Of a DNA stretch of 64,000 nucleotides, positions 36,125 to 45,523 are shown in pieces. Position numbers and translations under genes: made by a program. The notes below the pieces were generated by a model, which saw only the letters and a program-made list of their open reading frames with translations, was not told the DNA's origin and searched no databases. Every line of letters begins with the position of its first letter. The first letter of the stretch is position 1. Source of the stretch: Caldicellulosiruptor naganoensis (GTDB taxonomy: Bacteria; Bacillota; Thermoanaerobacteria; Caldicellulosiruptorales; Caldicellulosiruptoraceae); assembly GCF_026914285.1 (NCBI RefSeq), contig NZ_CP113864.1, positions 967,501 through 1,031,500 on the forward strand, read 5' to 3'.

Positions 36125-37000
36125 ATGAATGTAGTAGAAGTTTTTCACCAGCATTTATGTCAAAAGCAGAGGTTTTCACAAAATACAGTAATGTCTTATT
36201 TAAGAGATGTAAAGAAATACATAGAGTTTTTAGATAGTATTGGGATAAAAATTGAGAATACTTCTCAGGCTACCATTATCACATATATTATCAATATGCA
36301 AAAGAGTGGAAAGTCAAACAGCACGATAGCAAGATCAATTGTTTCGCTAAAAGTGTTCTATGAGTTTCTAAAAGACCAAAACATAGTAGACATAGGGAAG
36401 ATAGAGATTGACCCACCCAAACTTGAAAAAACACCTCCACAAATCTTAACCAAAGATGAGGTAGAAAAACTTTTAAGTTGTCCTAAAGAAGATGACATAA
36501 AAGGCATTAGAGACAAGGCAATGCTTGAGTTGTTGTATGCAACAGGCATCAGGGTAAGTGAGCTAATTAATCTTAATCTTTCAGACATCAATCTTGAGCA
36601 TGGCTACATTATATGTAGAAATAAAAAAAGAGACAGGGTTATTCCAATCGGCACTTATGCAATTGAGGCGGTGGAGAAATATTTAAAGCATTCAAGACCA
36701 TATCTTGCAAGAAATAAAGAACAAGAGGCTCTTTTTTTAAATTTCAATGGATCAAGAATGACAAGACAAGGTTTTTGGAAGATTGTAAAATTCTATGCTG
36801 CAATTGCTGGGATAAACAAAGAAATAACCCCACACATATTAAGACACTCTTTTGCAACACACCTAATTGAAAATGGAGCAGATGTTAGAGCTGTCCAGCA
36901 GATGCTTGGGCATGCTGATATTTCAACTACGCAGCGATACCTTCAGATAGCAAATGTTAAGTTAAAAGAGGTTTATCAAAAAGCGCATCCACGTGCGTAA
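36125..37000 (+). CDS. xerD: tyrosine recombinase XerD
   Basis: This encodes 291 residues. The N-terminal core-binding domain (FHQHLCQKQRFSQNTVMSYL) is followed by the catalytic domain with Arg143 (YATGIRVSEL), Lys about 167, His237-Arg240 (HILRHSFATHL), His263 (MLGHADISTTQRYLQ) and the nucleophile Tyr272. Length and motifs are typical of chromosome-dimer resolvases rather than integrases. The frame is intact although its upstream neighbour spoIIM is broken, consistent with XerD being needed in every cycle. A GAGGGG site lies somewhat far (13 bases) upstream. Confidence 0.93.
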   Translation: MNVVEVFHQHLCQKQRFSQNTVMSYLRDVKKYIEFLDSIGIKIENTSQATIITYIINMQKSGKSNSTIARSIVSLKVFYEFLKDQNIVDIGKIEIDPPKLEKTPPQILTKDEVEKLLSCPKEDDIKGIRDKAMLELLYATGIRVSELINLNLSDINLEHGYIICRNKKRDRVIPIGTYAIEAVEKYLKHSRPYLARNKEQEALFLNFNGSRMTRQGFWKIVKFYAAIAGINKEITPHILRHSFATHLIENGADVRAVQQMLGHADISTTQRYLQIANVKLKEVYQKAHPRA

Positions 37001-37045
37001 GGTCTGTAGCTGAGTATAAAAAATGCAATATTGATCATGAAAGTT

Positions 37046-37072
37046 AGCAAGGTTATGCCTTGCTTTTTATCT
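37046..37072 (+). terminator. rho-independent terminator after xerD
   Basis: AGCAAGG (37046-37052) pairs with CCTTGCT (37058-37064), then TTTTATCTTT. Confidence 0.8.
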
Positions 37073-37107
37073 TTATAAAGTAGTTTTGGACAAGGAGATG
37101 AAAGGGA

Positions 37108-38442
37108 TTGAAAAATTTAAGGTTTTATATTGCTATTTTTGCAGGAAATACAGTGAGATTTTTACTAAAGCTCTTAAGAAAAGATGCCACAAGCGCACCT
37201 GGTAAGATTGCCTTGAGAATCTGTCCGGATATCTTAAAAGAGATTGATAGAAGATGTAAATTGAAAATCTTTGTATCTGGTACAAATGGGAAAACTACAA
37301 CTAATAATTTAATACATTGGCTAATAAATAGTGATAAAGTTGTCCTTTCTAACCTAAAAGGTTCTAATATGGCAAATGGACTTGTGGGAGCTTTTTTAAA
37401 TAATCTTAAAGAAAGTTATGACATAGGATGCTTTGAGATTGACGAAGGGTCGTTGCCAAGGGTTACTAAGCATTTAAAACCTGACATTTTTGTAACCACA
37501 AACATTTTCAGAGATCAGCTTGACAGGTATGGCGAGCTTGACAAAGTAAAAGAGCTTATCTTGGGGCATATAAATGGTGCTTTGGCACTGATAAATGCAG
37601 ATGACCCGAATTTAGCAAGTTACAATGGAGAAAAGAAGGTTTTTTACAGTGTTGATGAGAATGCGCTCAGCAGGTTGGCAAATGTAACGCTTGATTCACG
37701 ATTTTGTCCAGTTTGTAATGGTAAGCTTGAGTATACATTTTATAACGTGGGACACTTGGGTAAATACTACTGTTTAAAATGCGGATATAAAAATCCTGAG
37801 AGTAGATTTTTTATCACCAACATAAGGGCTAAAAATAACGGTTTTATATTTGACTTTATTGATAGAGAACATGACACAAAAATTCAAGAGATCAGGTTGA
37901 AGTTAGGCGGAATTTATAACCTTTACAATGTCTGTGCAGCAATGTCTGTAGCTATGTTACTGGGGATAGAAACGAATAAAATAAAAGAACGTGTTGAGAC
38001 TTTTACAAACAAACTTGGGCGTATGGAAGAAATAGAGGTATATGGTAAGCAAGTAGTAATATCTCTTGTCAAAAATCCAATTGGTATGAGTGAAACGCTG
38101 AAGATAATAGCAGAGGATCCTTGTCCTAAAGCAATTGTTTTTATTCTCAATGACAACGCTGCTGATGGTAAAGATGTATCGTGGATTTGGGATGCTGATT
38201 TTGATATTTTGAGCGAAGTGAAGAATATAAAAGCTTTATTCTTTGGTGGCAAAAGAAAAGAGGATATAGCGCTGAGAGTTAAATACAGTAGTTTTGAATT
38301 AAAAGACTTTGAGTTTCTTGATTTTGAAAGAGATTTGAAAAAAGTAATTGCGTTAGAAGGAGTTAATAAGATTTACATTCTTCCCACGTACACAGCTTTG
38401 TTTAAGACCAAAAAAATAATAGAGAATTTGAAAAGACCGTGA
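37108..38442 (+). CDS. murT: lipid II isoglutaminyl synthase, Mur ligase subunit MurT
   Basis: This encodes 444 residues from TTG 37108 (AAGGAG upstream). The Mur-ligase core shows the P-loop FVSGTNGKTTTNNL, CFEIDEGSLPRV and TTNIFRDQLDRYGE; a four-Cys ribbon (CPVC and CLKC near 195-225) typical of MurT interrupts the central domain, and a DUF1727 C-terminal domain ends the protein. With GatD it amidates D-Glu of lipid II to D-isoGln, which transpeptidases require in many Gram-positives. The gene pair is intact and translationally close. Confidence 0.93.
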   Translation: MKNLRFYIAIFAGNTVRFLLKLLRKDATSAPGKIALRICPDILKEIDRRCKLKIFVSGTNGKTTTNNLIHWLINSDKVVLSNLKGSNMANGLVGAFLNNLKESYDIGCFEIDEGSLPRVTKHLKPDIFVTTNIFRDQLDRYGELDKVKELILGHINGALALINADDPNLASYNGEKKVFYSVDENALSRLANVTLDSRFCPVCNGKLEYTFYNVGHLGKYYCLKCGYKNPESRFFITNIRAKNNGFIFDFIDREHDTKIQEIRLKLGGIYNLYNVCAAMSVAMLLGIETNKIKERVETFTNKLGRMEEIEVYGKQVVISLVKNPIGMSETLKIIAEDPCPKAIVFILNDNAADGKDVSWIWDADFDILSEVKNIKALFFGGKRKEDIALRVKYSSFELKDFEFLDFERDLKKVIALEGVNKIYILPTYTALFKTKKIIENLKRP

Positions 38443-38452
38443 GGTGATTGAT

Positions 38453-39181
38453 TTGGAACTAAACATTGTGAATATGTTTCCAAAAGCTTTAAACTTATAT
38501 GGTGACAGAGGTAATATTATTACGCTACAAAAAAGATGTGAATGGAGAGGTATAAAAGCAAATATAGTTGAATATAGTTTCAATTCTAACGCAGACATTT
38601 TAAAAACTGCAGATATAATCCTGCTAGGAGGGGCATCTGACAGGGAGCAAGGAATTATGTACAGTCATTTGCTAAGCTTAAAAGATTTGCTTAAAAGTTT
38701 GATCGAAGATGGAGTTTGCCTGCTTGCAATATGTGGAGGGTATCAGCTCTTGGGAGAGGCTTATATTGATGCAAACCAAAATGTAATAAAAGGACTTGGA
38801 GTATTAGATTTTTATACTAAGTCTGAAGGTAAAAGGCTAATTGGGAATATAGTCATTGAAACAACATTAGATGTTTTTCCAAAAACAGTTGTTGGTTACG
38901 AAAATCACGGTGGTAGAACATATCATGGTTATCAACCTTTTGGCAAGGTCCTAAAAGGTTTTGGCAATAACGGAAAGGACGGGTTTGAGGGGCTAATTTA
39001 TAAAAACGTTATAGGCACATATTTGCACGGCCCTCTTCTACCTAAAAATCCACATATTGCAGATTATATGCTCAAAAAAGCTCTTGAAAGAAAATATTCT
39101 TTTGATACTTTGCAATTTCAAAAATTGGATGACACTTTAGAGTACATGGTTCACGAGAAGGTAAAAGAATTGTATATGTAA
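38453..39181 (+). CDS. gatD: lipid II isoglutaminyl synthase, glutaminase subunit GatD
   Basis: This encodes about 242 residues from TTG 38453, set by GAGGTG six bases upstream; a GTG at 38444 would overlap that site. It is a class I (triad) amidotransferase, CobB/CobQ type: nucleophile Cys about 94 in CLLAICGGYQLLG and the catalytic His in GTYLHGPLLPKNP. It releases ammonia from glutamine for MurT. The start follows the murT stop by ten bases. Confidence 0.93.
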   Translation: MELNIVNMFPKALNLYGDRGNIITLQKRCEWRGIKANIVEYSFNSNADILKTADIILLGGASDREQGIMYSHLLSLKDLLKSLIEDGVCLLAICGGYQLLGEAYIDANQNVIKGLGVLDFYTKSEGKRLIGNIVIETTLDVFPKTVVGYENHGGRTYHGYQPFGKVLKGFGNNGKDGFEGLIYKNVIGTYLHGPLLPKNPHIADYMLKKALERKYSFDTLQFQKLDDTLEYMVHEKVKELYM

Positions 39182-39200
39182 AACAATAATTGTAGCAAGG

Positions 39201-39229
39201 GGCTGTAACACAATGAAGCAGCCTTTTAT
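39201..39229 (+). terminator. rho-independent terminator after gatD
   Basis: GGCTG (39201-39205) pairs with CAGCC around a ten-base loop, followed by TTTTATATTA. Confidence 0.6.
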
Positions 39230-39260
39230 ATTATAGTTCACAAATTTACAAATTTTCATA

Positions 39261-39290
39261 TTGACTTTTTTGAACAAAAATTATAAAATA
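39261..39290 (+). promoter_or_regulatory. promoter of the nucleoside-binding protein gene
   Basis: TTGACT (39261-39266) with TATAAA (39283-39288, 16-base spacer) or TAAAAT (39285-39290, 18-base spacer). The transcript would start near 39297, at the edge of the repeat cluster. Confidence 0.6.
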
Positions 39291-39296
39291 ATAGTG

Positions 39297-39327
39297 TCAG
39301 ATGTCAGATGTTAGATGTCTGACATCT
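39297..39327. repeat. operator-like cluster of AGATG heptamers and a palindrome
   Basis: TCAGATG, TCAGATG and TTAGATG follow one another as tandem heptamers (39297-39317); AGATGTC-T-GACATCT (39313-39327) is a perfect seven-base palindrome. The block begins where transcription should start, so it could be a repressor operator or a leader hairpin. I do not recognise the motif. Confidence 0.5.
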
Positions 39328-39355
39328 AAAAAATAAAAAATGAGGTTTGCATTTT

Positions 39356-40387
39356 ATGAAGAATATGAAAAAAAGATTATTTGCGGTGTTAAGTCTTGTT
39401 GTGATTGCTGCACTCTTGCTAAGCTTGAATGTATCTTGGAACATGGCAAATGGGTCTACATCGCAAAAAGTCTTTAAAGTAGGCCTTGTCGCTGACGTTG
39501 GGGGTGTCAATAACAGAAGCTTCAACCAGTCTGCATATGAAGGATTGAAAAGAGCTGAAAAGGAGCTTAAAATCAAAGCAACTCTTATTCAATCAAAGCA
39601 GATGACAGACTATATTCCAAACATACAAAAACTTGCAAAAGCTAATTACGATTTAGTTATTGCAGTTGGTTTTCTAATGCACGATTCAGTTGTGACAGTT
39701 GCAAAGCAGTTTCCAAAGACAAAATTTTTAATTATTGACTCTGAAATTTCTAATCTTCCTGATGTTGCTTCAGCTATGTTCAGAGAGGAACAAGCAGGGT
39801 ACTTAGCAGGTGTTGCAGCAGCTTTGCTTGAAAAAGCTAAATTTGGCAAAACAACTGGAAAGAATGTATTTGGAGTTGTCGGTGGTATGAAGATTCCACC
39901 TGTTGACAGATACATCGCAGGTTTTAAAGCTGGTGTTTTGAGAGAGATTCCAAAGGCAAAGGTTATAATCAAATACACTGGTAAGTTTGATGACCCAGCA
40001 TCAGGTAAGCAAGTAGCGCTTTCTATAATAGCACAGGGTGCAGATTTTGTATTCCAGGTAGCTGGACAGACAGGTCTTGGTGTTATCCAAGCTGCAAAAG
40101 AAAAGGGAGTTTATGCAATTGGTGTTGACTCAGACCAGAGTTATGTTGCACCAACCACTGTTGTGACCTCTGCGATGAAGAGAGTTGATGTTGCAACATA
40201 TAGTGTTATAAAAGATACATTAAATGGTAAATTCAAGAGTGGTATTATTTACTTTGATTTAAAGAACAACGGTGTTGGACTTGCACCATTTATGAAAGGT
40301 GTTCCAAAGAGTGTGAGCGACAAAATAAACAAGGTAATTGCTGATATAAAAGCTGGTAAGATAAAGATACCAACAGAAGTAAAGTAA
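39356..40387 (+). CDS. BMP-family nucleoside-binding protein of an ABC importer
   Basis: This encodes 343 residues from ATG 39356 (TGAGG upstream). An N-terminal signal (about 5-27) is followed by the basic membrane protein/PnrA-like fold: VADVGGVNNRSFNQSAYEGL, DLVIAVGFLMHDSVV, GVVGGMKIPPVDRYIAGF, and the ligand-side GVDSDQSYVAP. These proteins bind purine or other nucleosides. I see no lipobox cysteine after the signal (LLLSLNVSWNMANGS), unusual for a Gram-positive binding protein. It is intact, although the ATPase and permeases it should serve are broken. Confidence 0.88.
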   Translation: MKNMKKRLFAVLSLVVIAALLLSLNVSWNMANGSTSQKVFKVGLVADVGGVNNRSFNQSAYEGLKRAEKELKIKATLIQSKQMTDYIPNIQKLAKANYDLVIAVGFLMHDSVVTVAKQFPKTKFLIIDSEISNLPDVASAMFREEQAGYLAGVAAALLEKAKFGKTTGKNVFGVVGGMKIPPVDRYIAGFKAGVLREIPKAKVIIKYTGKFDDPASGKQVALSIIAQGADFVFQVAGQTGLGVIQAAKEKGVYAIGVDSDQSYVAPTTVVTSAMKRVDVATYSVIKDTLNGKFKSGIIYFDLKNNGVGLAPFMKGVPKSVSDKINKVIADIKAGKIKIPTEVK

Positions 40388-40402
40388 TACCATGTAAGTT
40401 TT

Positions 40403-40443
40403 AAAGGCCTGCTGGGCAATATCTAATATCACAGCAGGCCTTT
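40403..40443 (+). terminator. rho-independent terminator after the binding protein
   Basis: AAAGGCCTGCTG (40403-40414) pairs perfectly with CAGCAGGCCTTT (40432-40443). It may let the abundant binding protein be made in excess over downstream genes. Confidence 0.85.
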
Positions 40444-40491
40444 CGACAATATACAGGTTTATGATACGAATAGAAAGGGGATTTAATCCAT

Positions 40492-41226
40492 ATGATAGGA
40501 ATAATAGGTGGTTCTGGATTTTACTCTTTTCTGGAAAATTTTGAGGAGATTGAGATTGAAACACCTTATGGCAAACCAAGTGATAAAATAGCAATTTCCA
40601 TGGTGGAAGGAAAAGAAGTTGCGTTTATTCCGAGACATGGTAAAAAGCATATTTATCCCCCACACAAAGTTCCATACAAAGCAAACATATATGCATTAAA
40701 ACAACTTGGTGTTGACAGGATTATATCCACAACAGCTTGTGGGAGTCTAAAAAAAGAAATTTCACCAGGTGATTTCGTGATTGTTGACCAATTTGTTAAC
40801 AGAACATGGGGACGAGAGGACACATTTTCGGATATTGGAAATGTAAAGCACACCTCAATGGCACAGCCTTATGATGAGCAGATGAGAGAAATTGCAATTA
40901 ATGTTTTAGAAGAACTTGGATATAGATTTCATAAAAAAGGTACATGTGTAGTTATTCAGGGACCGCGATTTTCTACTTTAGCTGAGAGCAGATGGTACTC
41001 CAAGATGGGGTTTGACGTTATTGGAATGACTCAGTATCCTGAGGTAGCTTTGGCAAATGAGCTTGGAATAAAGTATTTAAATGTAACTCTTGTGACGGAC
41101 TATGATGCGGGTTTAGAAGATGACCCGGGTGTAAAACCTGTTTCGCATGAAGAGGTTTTGAGAGTGTTTTCAGAAAATATAGAGAAGCTAAAAAAGGTTG
41201 TCATTGAAATAATAAAAAGAATATAA
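40492..41226 (+). CDS. mtnP: S-methyl-5'-thioadenosine phosphorylase (or related purine nucleoside phosphorylase)
   Basis: This encodes 244 residues from ATG 40492. Phosphate-binding [12 protein letters not shown] at the N terminus, [47 protein letters not shown], the base/ribose site [16 protein letters not shown], and [16 protein letters not shown] match the MTAP branch of the PNP family. It splits methylthioadenosine (or another 6-aminopurine nucleoside) to base and ribose phosphate. It lies between the binding protein and the ATPase gene, placing salvage next to uptake. Confidence 0.9.
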   Translation: MIGIIGGSGFYSFLENFEEIEIETPYGKPSDKIAISMVEGKEVAFIPRHGKKHIYPPHKVPYKANIYALKQLGVDRIISTTACGSLKKEISPGDFVIVDQFVNRTWGREDTFSDIGNVKHTSMAQPYDEQMREIAINVLEELGYRFHKKGTCVVIQGPRFSTLAESRWYSKMGFDVIGMTQYPEVALANELGIKYLNVTLVTDYDAGLEDDPGVKPVSHEEVLRVFSENIEKLKKVVIEIIKRI

Positions 41227-41245
41227 AGACAGGTGGGACAGGGAT

Positions 41246-42756
41246 ATGGAGTATATTTTGCAAATCAAAGGTATTTCTAAGAGGTTTGGTAATATTCAAG
41301 CAAACGATAATGTGTATTTAGATGTTAAAAAAGGTGAGGTACATGCCATACTTGGAGAAAATGGTGCTGGAAAGTCTACTTTGATGAATATAATCTATGG
41401 TCTTTATGAACCTGATTCTGGAGAAATATATTTTGAAGGGCAAAAACTTGAGGTCAAAGGACCTCATGAAGCAATTGTAAAATGAATAGGAATGGTTCAT
41501 CAGCATTTTATGTTGATACCTGTATTTACGGTAGCTGAAAATATTGTCTTGGGATTTGAACCAAAAGGTTTTAGATTTAATGTTCAGGAAGCTGAGAAGA
41601 AAATTCTTGAAATTTCCAAGAAATACAATTTAGAAATTGACCCAAAAGCAAAAGTTGGAGATTTAAGTGTAGGTATGCAGCAAAGAGTAGAGATATTAAA
41701 GGCTTTTTATAGAGATGCAAGGCTTTTAATACTTGATGAGCCAACAGCAATGCTCACACCTCAAGAGACAAGAGAGCTTTTTAAAATTATAAATAACCTC
41801 AAGGCGCAGGGAATATCCATACTGTTTATAAGCCATAAGCTTGATGAGGTTATGGAAATTTCAGATAGAGTAACTGTTATGAGAAGAGGAAAAACAATAA
41901 AGACCTTGAATACAAAAGAAACCAACGAACAGGAACTTGCAAATTTGATGGTTGGAAGAGAGGTTAAACTTGTGGTTGAAAAGAGTGAACCGCGGTTAGG
42001 TGAGACTGTTTTAAAGATTGAAAATCTGACAGTTAAATTGAAAAACGATATTGAAAGGTCAAAGATGTAAGTTTTGAAGTAAGAAGAGGAGAGATTTTTG
42101 GTATAGCAGGTGTAGATGGGAATGGACAAAATGAACTTGTAGAAGCTATTGTAGGACTTATTCCATCGACAGGAAAGATAATTTTCAATAGCCAGGAGAT
42201 TCAAAACCTTCCCACACGCAAACGTTATGAAAAAGGAATTGCTTATATTCCAGCAGACAGGCAACAGGATGGACTTGTTTTGAACTTTACAGTTGCAGAA
42301 AATATTGTGCTTAAAAGATACTACAAAAAACCATATTCAAATAGAGGATTTTTAAATTATAAGATTATAACTCATAAGGCTGATAAACTCATTCATGAAT
42401 TTGATGTGCGTCCACCAGATTTTAGACTATTTGCAAAGAACCTTTCAGGTGGCAATCAGCAAAAGGTAATCTTGGCAAGAGAGTTTTCAAGCAGCCCAGA
42501 GCTTTTAATTGCTGTTCAGCTGACAAGAGGGATGGACGTAGGTGCGATTGAGTACATCCACAGAAAGCTCATTGAGCTTAGAGACAGTGGTAAGGCAATA
42601 CTACTTGTTTCTTTGGAGCTTGACGAGATTTTGAACCTGTCTGACAGGATTGCTGTGATGTACTCTGGAAGAATTATGGATATATTAGATAGCAAAACTG
42701 CAACAAAAGAAGATATAGGACTTTTGATGACAGGCAAGAAAAAGAAGGAGGCTTAA
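41246..42756 (+). pseudogene. nucleoside ABC importer ATPase (double ABC domain), nonsense plus frameshift
   Basis: ABC domain 1 has Walker [13 protein letters not shown], then an in-frame TGA at 41483-41485 where IGMVHQHF is normally preceded by Gly (GGA to TGA fits), then signature LSVGMQQRVEIL and Walker B LLILDEPTAMLTP. Near 42054-42056 one A appears lost, since adding it restores VKDVSFEVRRGEIFGIAGVDGNGQ. ABC domain 2 follows with LSGGNQQKVILARE; its Walker B region reads VQLTRGMD where QPTRGLD is usual. This is the two-domain ATPase layout of RbsA/NupA importers. Both lesions truncate the product. Confidence 0.9.
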
Positions 42757-42757
42757 A

Positions 42758-43837
42758 ATGGTGATGGTAAAAAAAGCTTTACAGAGTATTTTAATGCCAC
42801 TTATTGCTATTTTTATATCAATGATTGTAGGCGGAATTGTGATATTAATCACAGCAAAACAAAATCCTATTTATGCGTATTTGGCACTTTTTAGCGGCGC
42901 TTATGGGAATCTAATGGACTTTGCAACAACGTTGACAAATGCAATACCACTGATAATAACAGGCCTTGGTGTTGCGATAGCATTTCCTCTGGTCTTTTTA
43001 ATATTGGTGCTGAAGGACAGTTTTGGATAGGTGCAATTGTTGCGACTTATCTTGGGTACCAGATAAAAGGTCTTCCATGGTATCTGCACATTCCTTTAAT
43101 AATTGTCTGTGCTATGATAGCAGGTGCACTGTGGGGTGGACTTGTTCCGGGGTTGGCAAAGGTTTACACTGGTGCTCATGAGGTTATTACAACTATGATG
43201 ATGAGCTACATAGCTATCTATTTTAGCCACTATCTATTAGAAGGCGGGCCGATGATAGACAAAGGGACAATACCTCAATCGCCGCTAATTCAAGACAGTG
43301 CAAAGCTAAGTATTTTAGTGCCAAATACACAGCTGTCAAGTGGACTTTTTATTGCAATTTTAGCAGTTGTGGTGGTTTATATTCTCATGTACAAAACCAC
43401 AATAGGTTATGAACTCAGAGCAGTAGGTTTTAATATGAGAGCTGCAAAGTATGCAGGTATAAATGTTGCAAAAAAAACTTGTTTTGGCTATGGGACTTTC
43501 GGGTGCATTTGCAGGTCTTGCAGGGGCTGTTCAGATAATGGGAGTGCAGCACAGGCTATATGATAGCTTTACTTCAGGTTATGGTTATACTGCTATAGTT
43601 GTTGCACTTCTTGCAAATAACAATCCAATTGGTGTTGTGATAGCAGCACTTTTCTTGGCAGGACTTTCAACAGGGGCGCAGGAAATGCAGATGCAAACAA
43701 ATATCTCTGGCCAGCTCGCTGATGTTGTAGTGGGGCTTATAATCTTCTTTATTGCAATTGAAGAGCTTTACAGGATTATTATGGAAAAGATAAAAACCAG
43801 AAAATCAAAGTTGGAACCGGTAGGAGGTCAAGAGTAA
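42758..43837 (+). pseudogene. nucleoside ABC importer permease 1, two frameshifts
   Basis: This gives about 360 residues after correction, with ten or so helices in the BPD_transp_2 fold. One base is missing near 42986-42988, where an inserted base restores the family motif FRSGLFNIGAEGQFWIGAI. The A8 run at 43470-43477 has one base too many; seven A restore VAKKLVLAMGLSGAFAGLAGAVQIMG. Between the breaks the frame encodes AGALWGGLVPGLAK and EVITTMMMSYIAIY. It is the NupP-type partner of permease 2. Confidence 0.88.
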
Positions 43838-43838
43838 G

Positions 43839-44767
43839 ATGAATATACTCAGTATTTTTACAAATCCATATTTGTGGGCATCAACCATTGCAATGGCAGT
43901 GCCGCTTGCACTTCCGGCAATTGGCGGAACTTTTTTGAACGAGCTGGTGTTGTTAATATTTCTATGGAAGGGATAATGCTAATTTCTGCATTTGTTTCTG
44001 TTGCATTTTCAGCATATTTTCACAATGCATGGCTTGGGCTTTTAGCTGGAGTAATCTCAGGTATTTTGGTAGCATATGTATTTGCGTGGGCGGCTGCAAA
44101 AATGTACGCAAACCAGATAGTCCTTGGTATGGCTTTTAACATATTTGCATCGGGTATCACTGCTTATCTTTTCAATCCAATATATGGTCCTGAAGGGACA
44201 CCTTTTGACACACCAAAACTCCCTGATGTTAAGATACCTATTATAGATAAGATTCCTATAATTGGCCAGGTTCTAAGTGGTCAAAATGTGATGGTTTATA
44301 TTATGTTTGTTTTGATAGTACTCAGCCAGTGGTTTTTGTTTAAAACAACTGTTGGGCTGAGACTGAGAGCTGTTGGTGAAAATCCAGAAGCTGCTGAAAC
44401 AGCTGGTGTAGATGTTGTAAAGATGAAGTATCTTGGTGTAATTATTGGTGGAGCATTTTCAGCCCTTGGTGGGGCATATCTTTCAATTGGTGTTTTGAAC
44501 AGTTTTTCACCTGAGATGTCGTCAGGAAGAGGTTATATAGCTTTAGCTGCCATGATTTTTGGTAAATGGACACCTGTTGGGGCATTTTTAGCATCACTTT
44601 TATTTGGTTTTGCAACGGCCCTGAGCTATACTTTGCAAGAATCATCAATTTCAAAAAACATTATCATGATGTTGCCTTATGTGGTTACAATCTTGGCATT
44701 GATTGGAATAGGCGGCAAAAGTGTTGCTCCGGCAGCTGACGGTATACCTTACAGACCTAAAAAATAA
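43839..44767 (+). pseudogene. nucleoside ABC importer permease 2, one frameshift
   Basis: Starting at ATG 43839 (GGAGGTCAAGAG upstream) the protein reads MNILSIFTNPYLWASTIAMA and LALPAIGGT, then shifts at the T6 run 43931-43936; seven T restore TFFERAGVVNISMEGIMLIS. The remaining 270 residues are uninterrupted, with eight hydrophobic helices and GENPEAAETAGVDVVKMKYL. A product initiated at a downstream codon would lose the first helix only. It is the last importer gene before the GntR-type regulator. Confidence 0.88.
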
Positions 44768-44787
44768 GGGAAAGGAGTGGGTGGACT

Positions 44788-45519
44788 GTGGAGAGTGCAG
44801 AGAGCATTGTTTATCCACCCAGGTATGAATTGGTGTTGCGAAAGTTAAAGCACCTTATCGAAGAAAAATTCAAAGAGGGAGATAAGCTTCCGTCTGAGGT
44901 AGAACTTGCGAAATTTTTCGGAGTCAGTCGAGCTACTTTAAGAGAGGCAATGAGGATATTAGAAGAGGAAGGATATGTTATTAGAAAACATGGAATAGGC
45001 ACTTTTGTTGCATCAAGACCCATTTTACAAACAGGTATGGAAGAACTACAAAGCATAACAAAACTTATGAAAAAGCAAGGGTATCAACCACATACAAAAG
45101 ATGTAATTGTTACACGGACTTACCCGAATGCAAAAGAAGCACATATGTTGAAAATTAATCAAAATGAAGAGATTATAAAAATTGAACGTGTAAGACTTGC
45201 CGACAACATACCAGTTGTATACTGCATAGATAGACTTCCTGCTAAGCTTTTTGGTGAGAAATTTGAATTTAAAGGAGAGTCACTTTTTGACTATTTAAAT
45301 GATAATTTGGGAATATATATTGCATATGCAATTTCTGATATAATTCCAATGCTTGCTGAAAAAAATGAAGTATATAAAAAGTTGAAGCTTGAAAAAAACG
45401 ATGTCGTACTTTTGTTTGACCAAATACATTTTGACCAAAGTGATACTCCTATATTATATTCTTCAAATTTCTTTTCACCCAAAAAGTTTAGATTCTACAT
45501 TGTAAGAAAGAGGGTATAA
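44788..45519 (+). CDS. GntR-family transcriptional regulator (HutC/UTRA type)
   Basis: This encodes 243 residues from GTG 44788. The N-terminal winged helix (ERKFKEGDKLPSEVELAK-like, here KEGDKLPSEVELAKFFGVSR, followed by ATLREAMRILEEEGYVIRKHGIGTFV) is joined to a UTRA ligand-binding domain (about 75-243). Regulators of this group respond to sugars or nucleosides. Its place between the importer and cdd-pdp-deoC-deoB-punA suggests it controls nucleoside use. The repeats at 39297-39327 are a possible target but do not show a standard GntR operator. Confidence 0.87.
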   Translation: MESAESIVYPPRYELVLRKLKHLIEEKFKEGDKLPSEVELAKFFGVSRATLREAMRILEEEGYVIRKHGIGTFVASRPILQTGMEELQSITKLMKKQGYQPHTKDVIVTRTYPNAKEAHMLKINQNEEIIKIERVRLADNIPVVYCIDRLPAKLFGEKFEFKGESLFDYLNDNLGIYIAYAISDIIPMLAEKNEVYKKLKLEKNDVVLLFDQIHFDQSDTPILYSSNFFSPKKFRFYIVRKRV

Positions 45520-45523
45520 AAAG

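Noticed and set aside
30340-41485. In-frame TGA codons as recoded glycine or selenocysteine
   Set aside because: Other broken genes show in-frame TAG and TAA and single-base indels, there is no SECIS-like context, and intact genes end in TGA normally. Mutation is simpler.
28302-44767. Dismissing all broken frames as sequencing errors
   Set aside because: Homopolymer cases could be errors, but in-frame stops, two non-homopolymer deletions in spoIIP and one in permease 1, and the absence of lesions in polC and other essential genes point to real decay. Individual runs remain uncertain.
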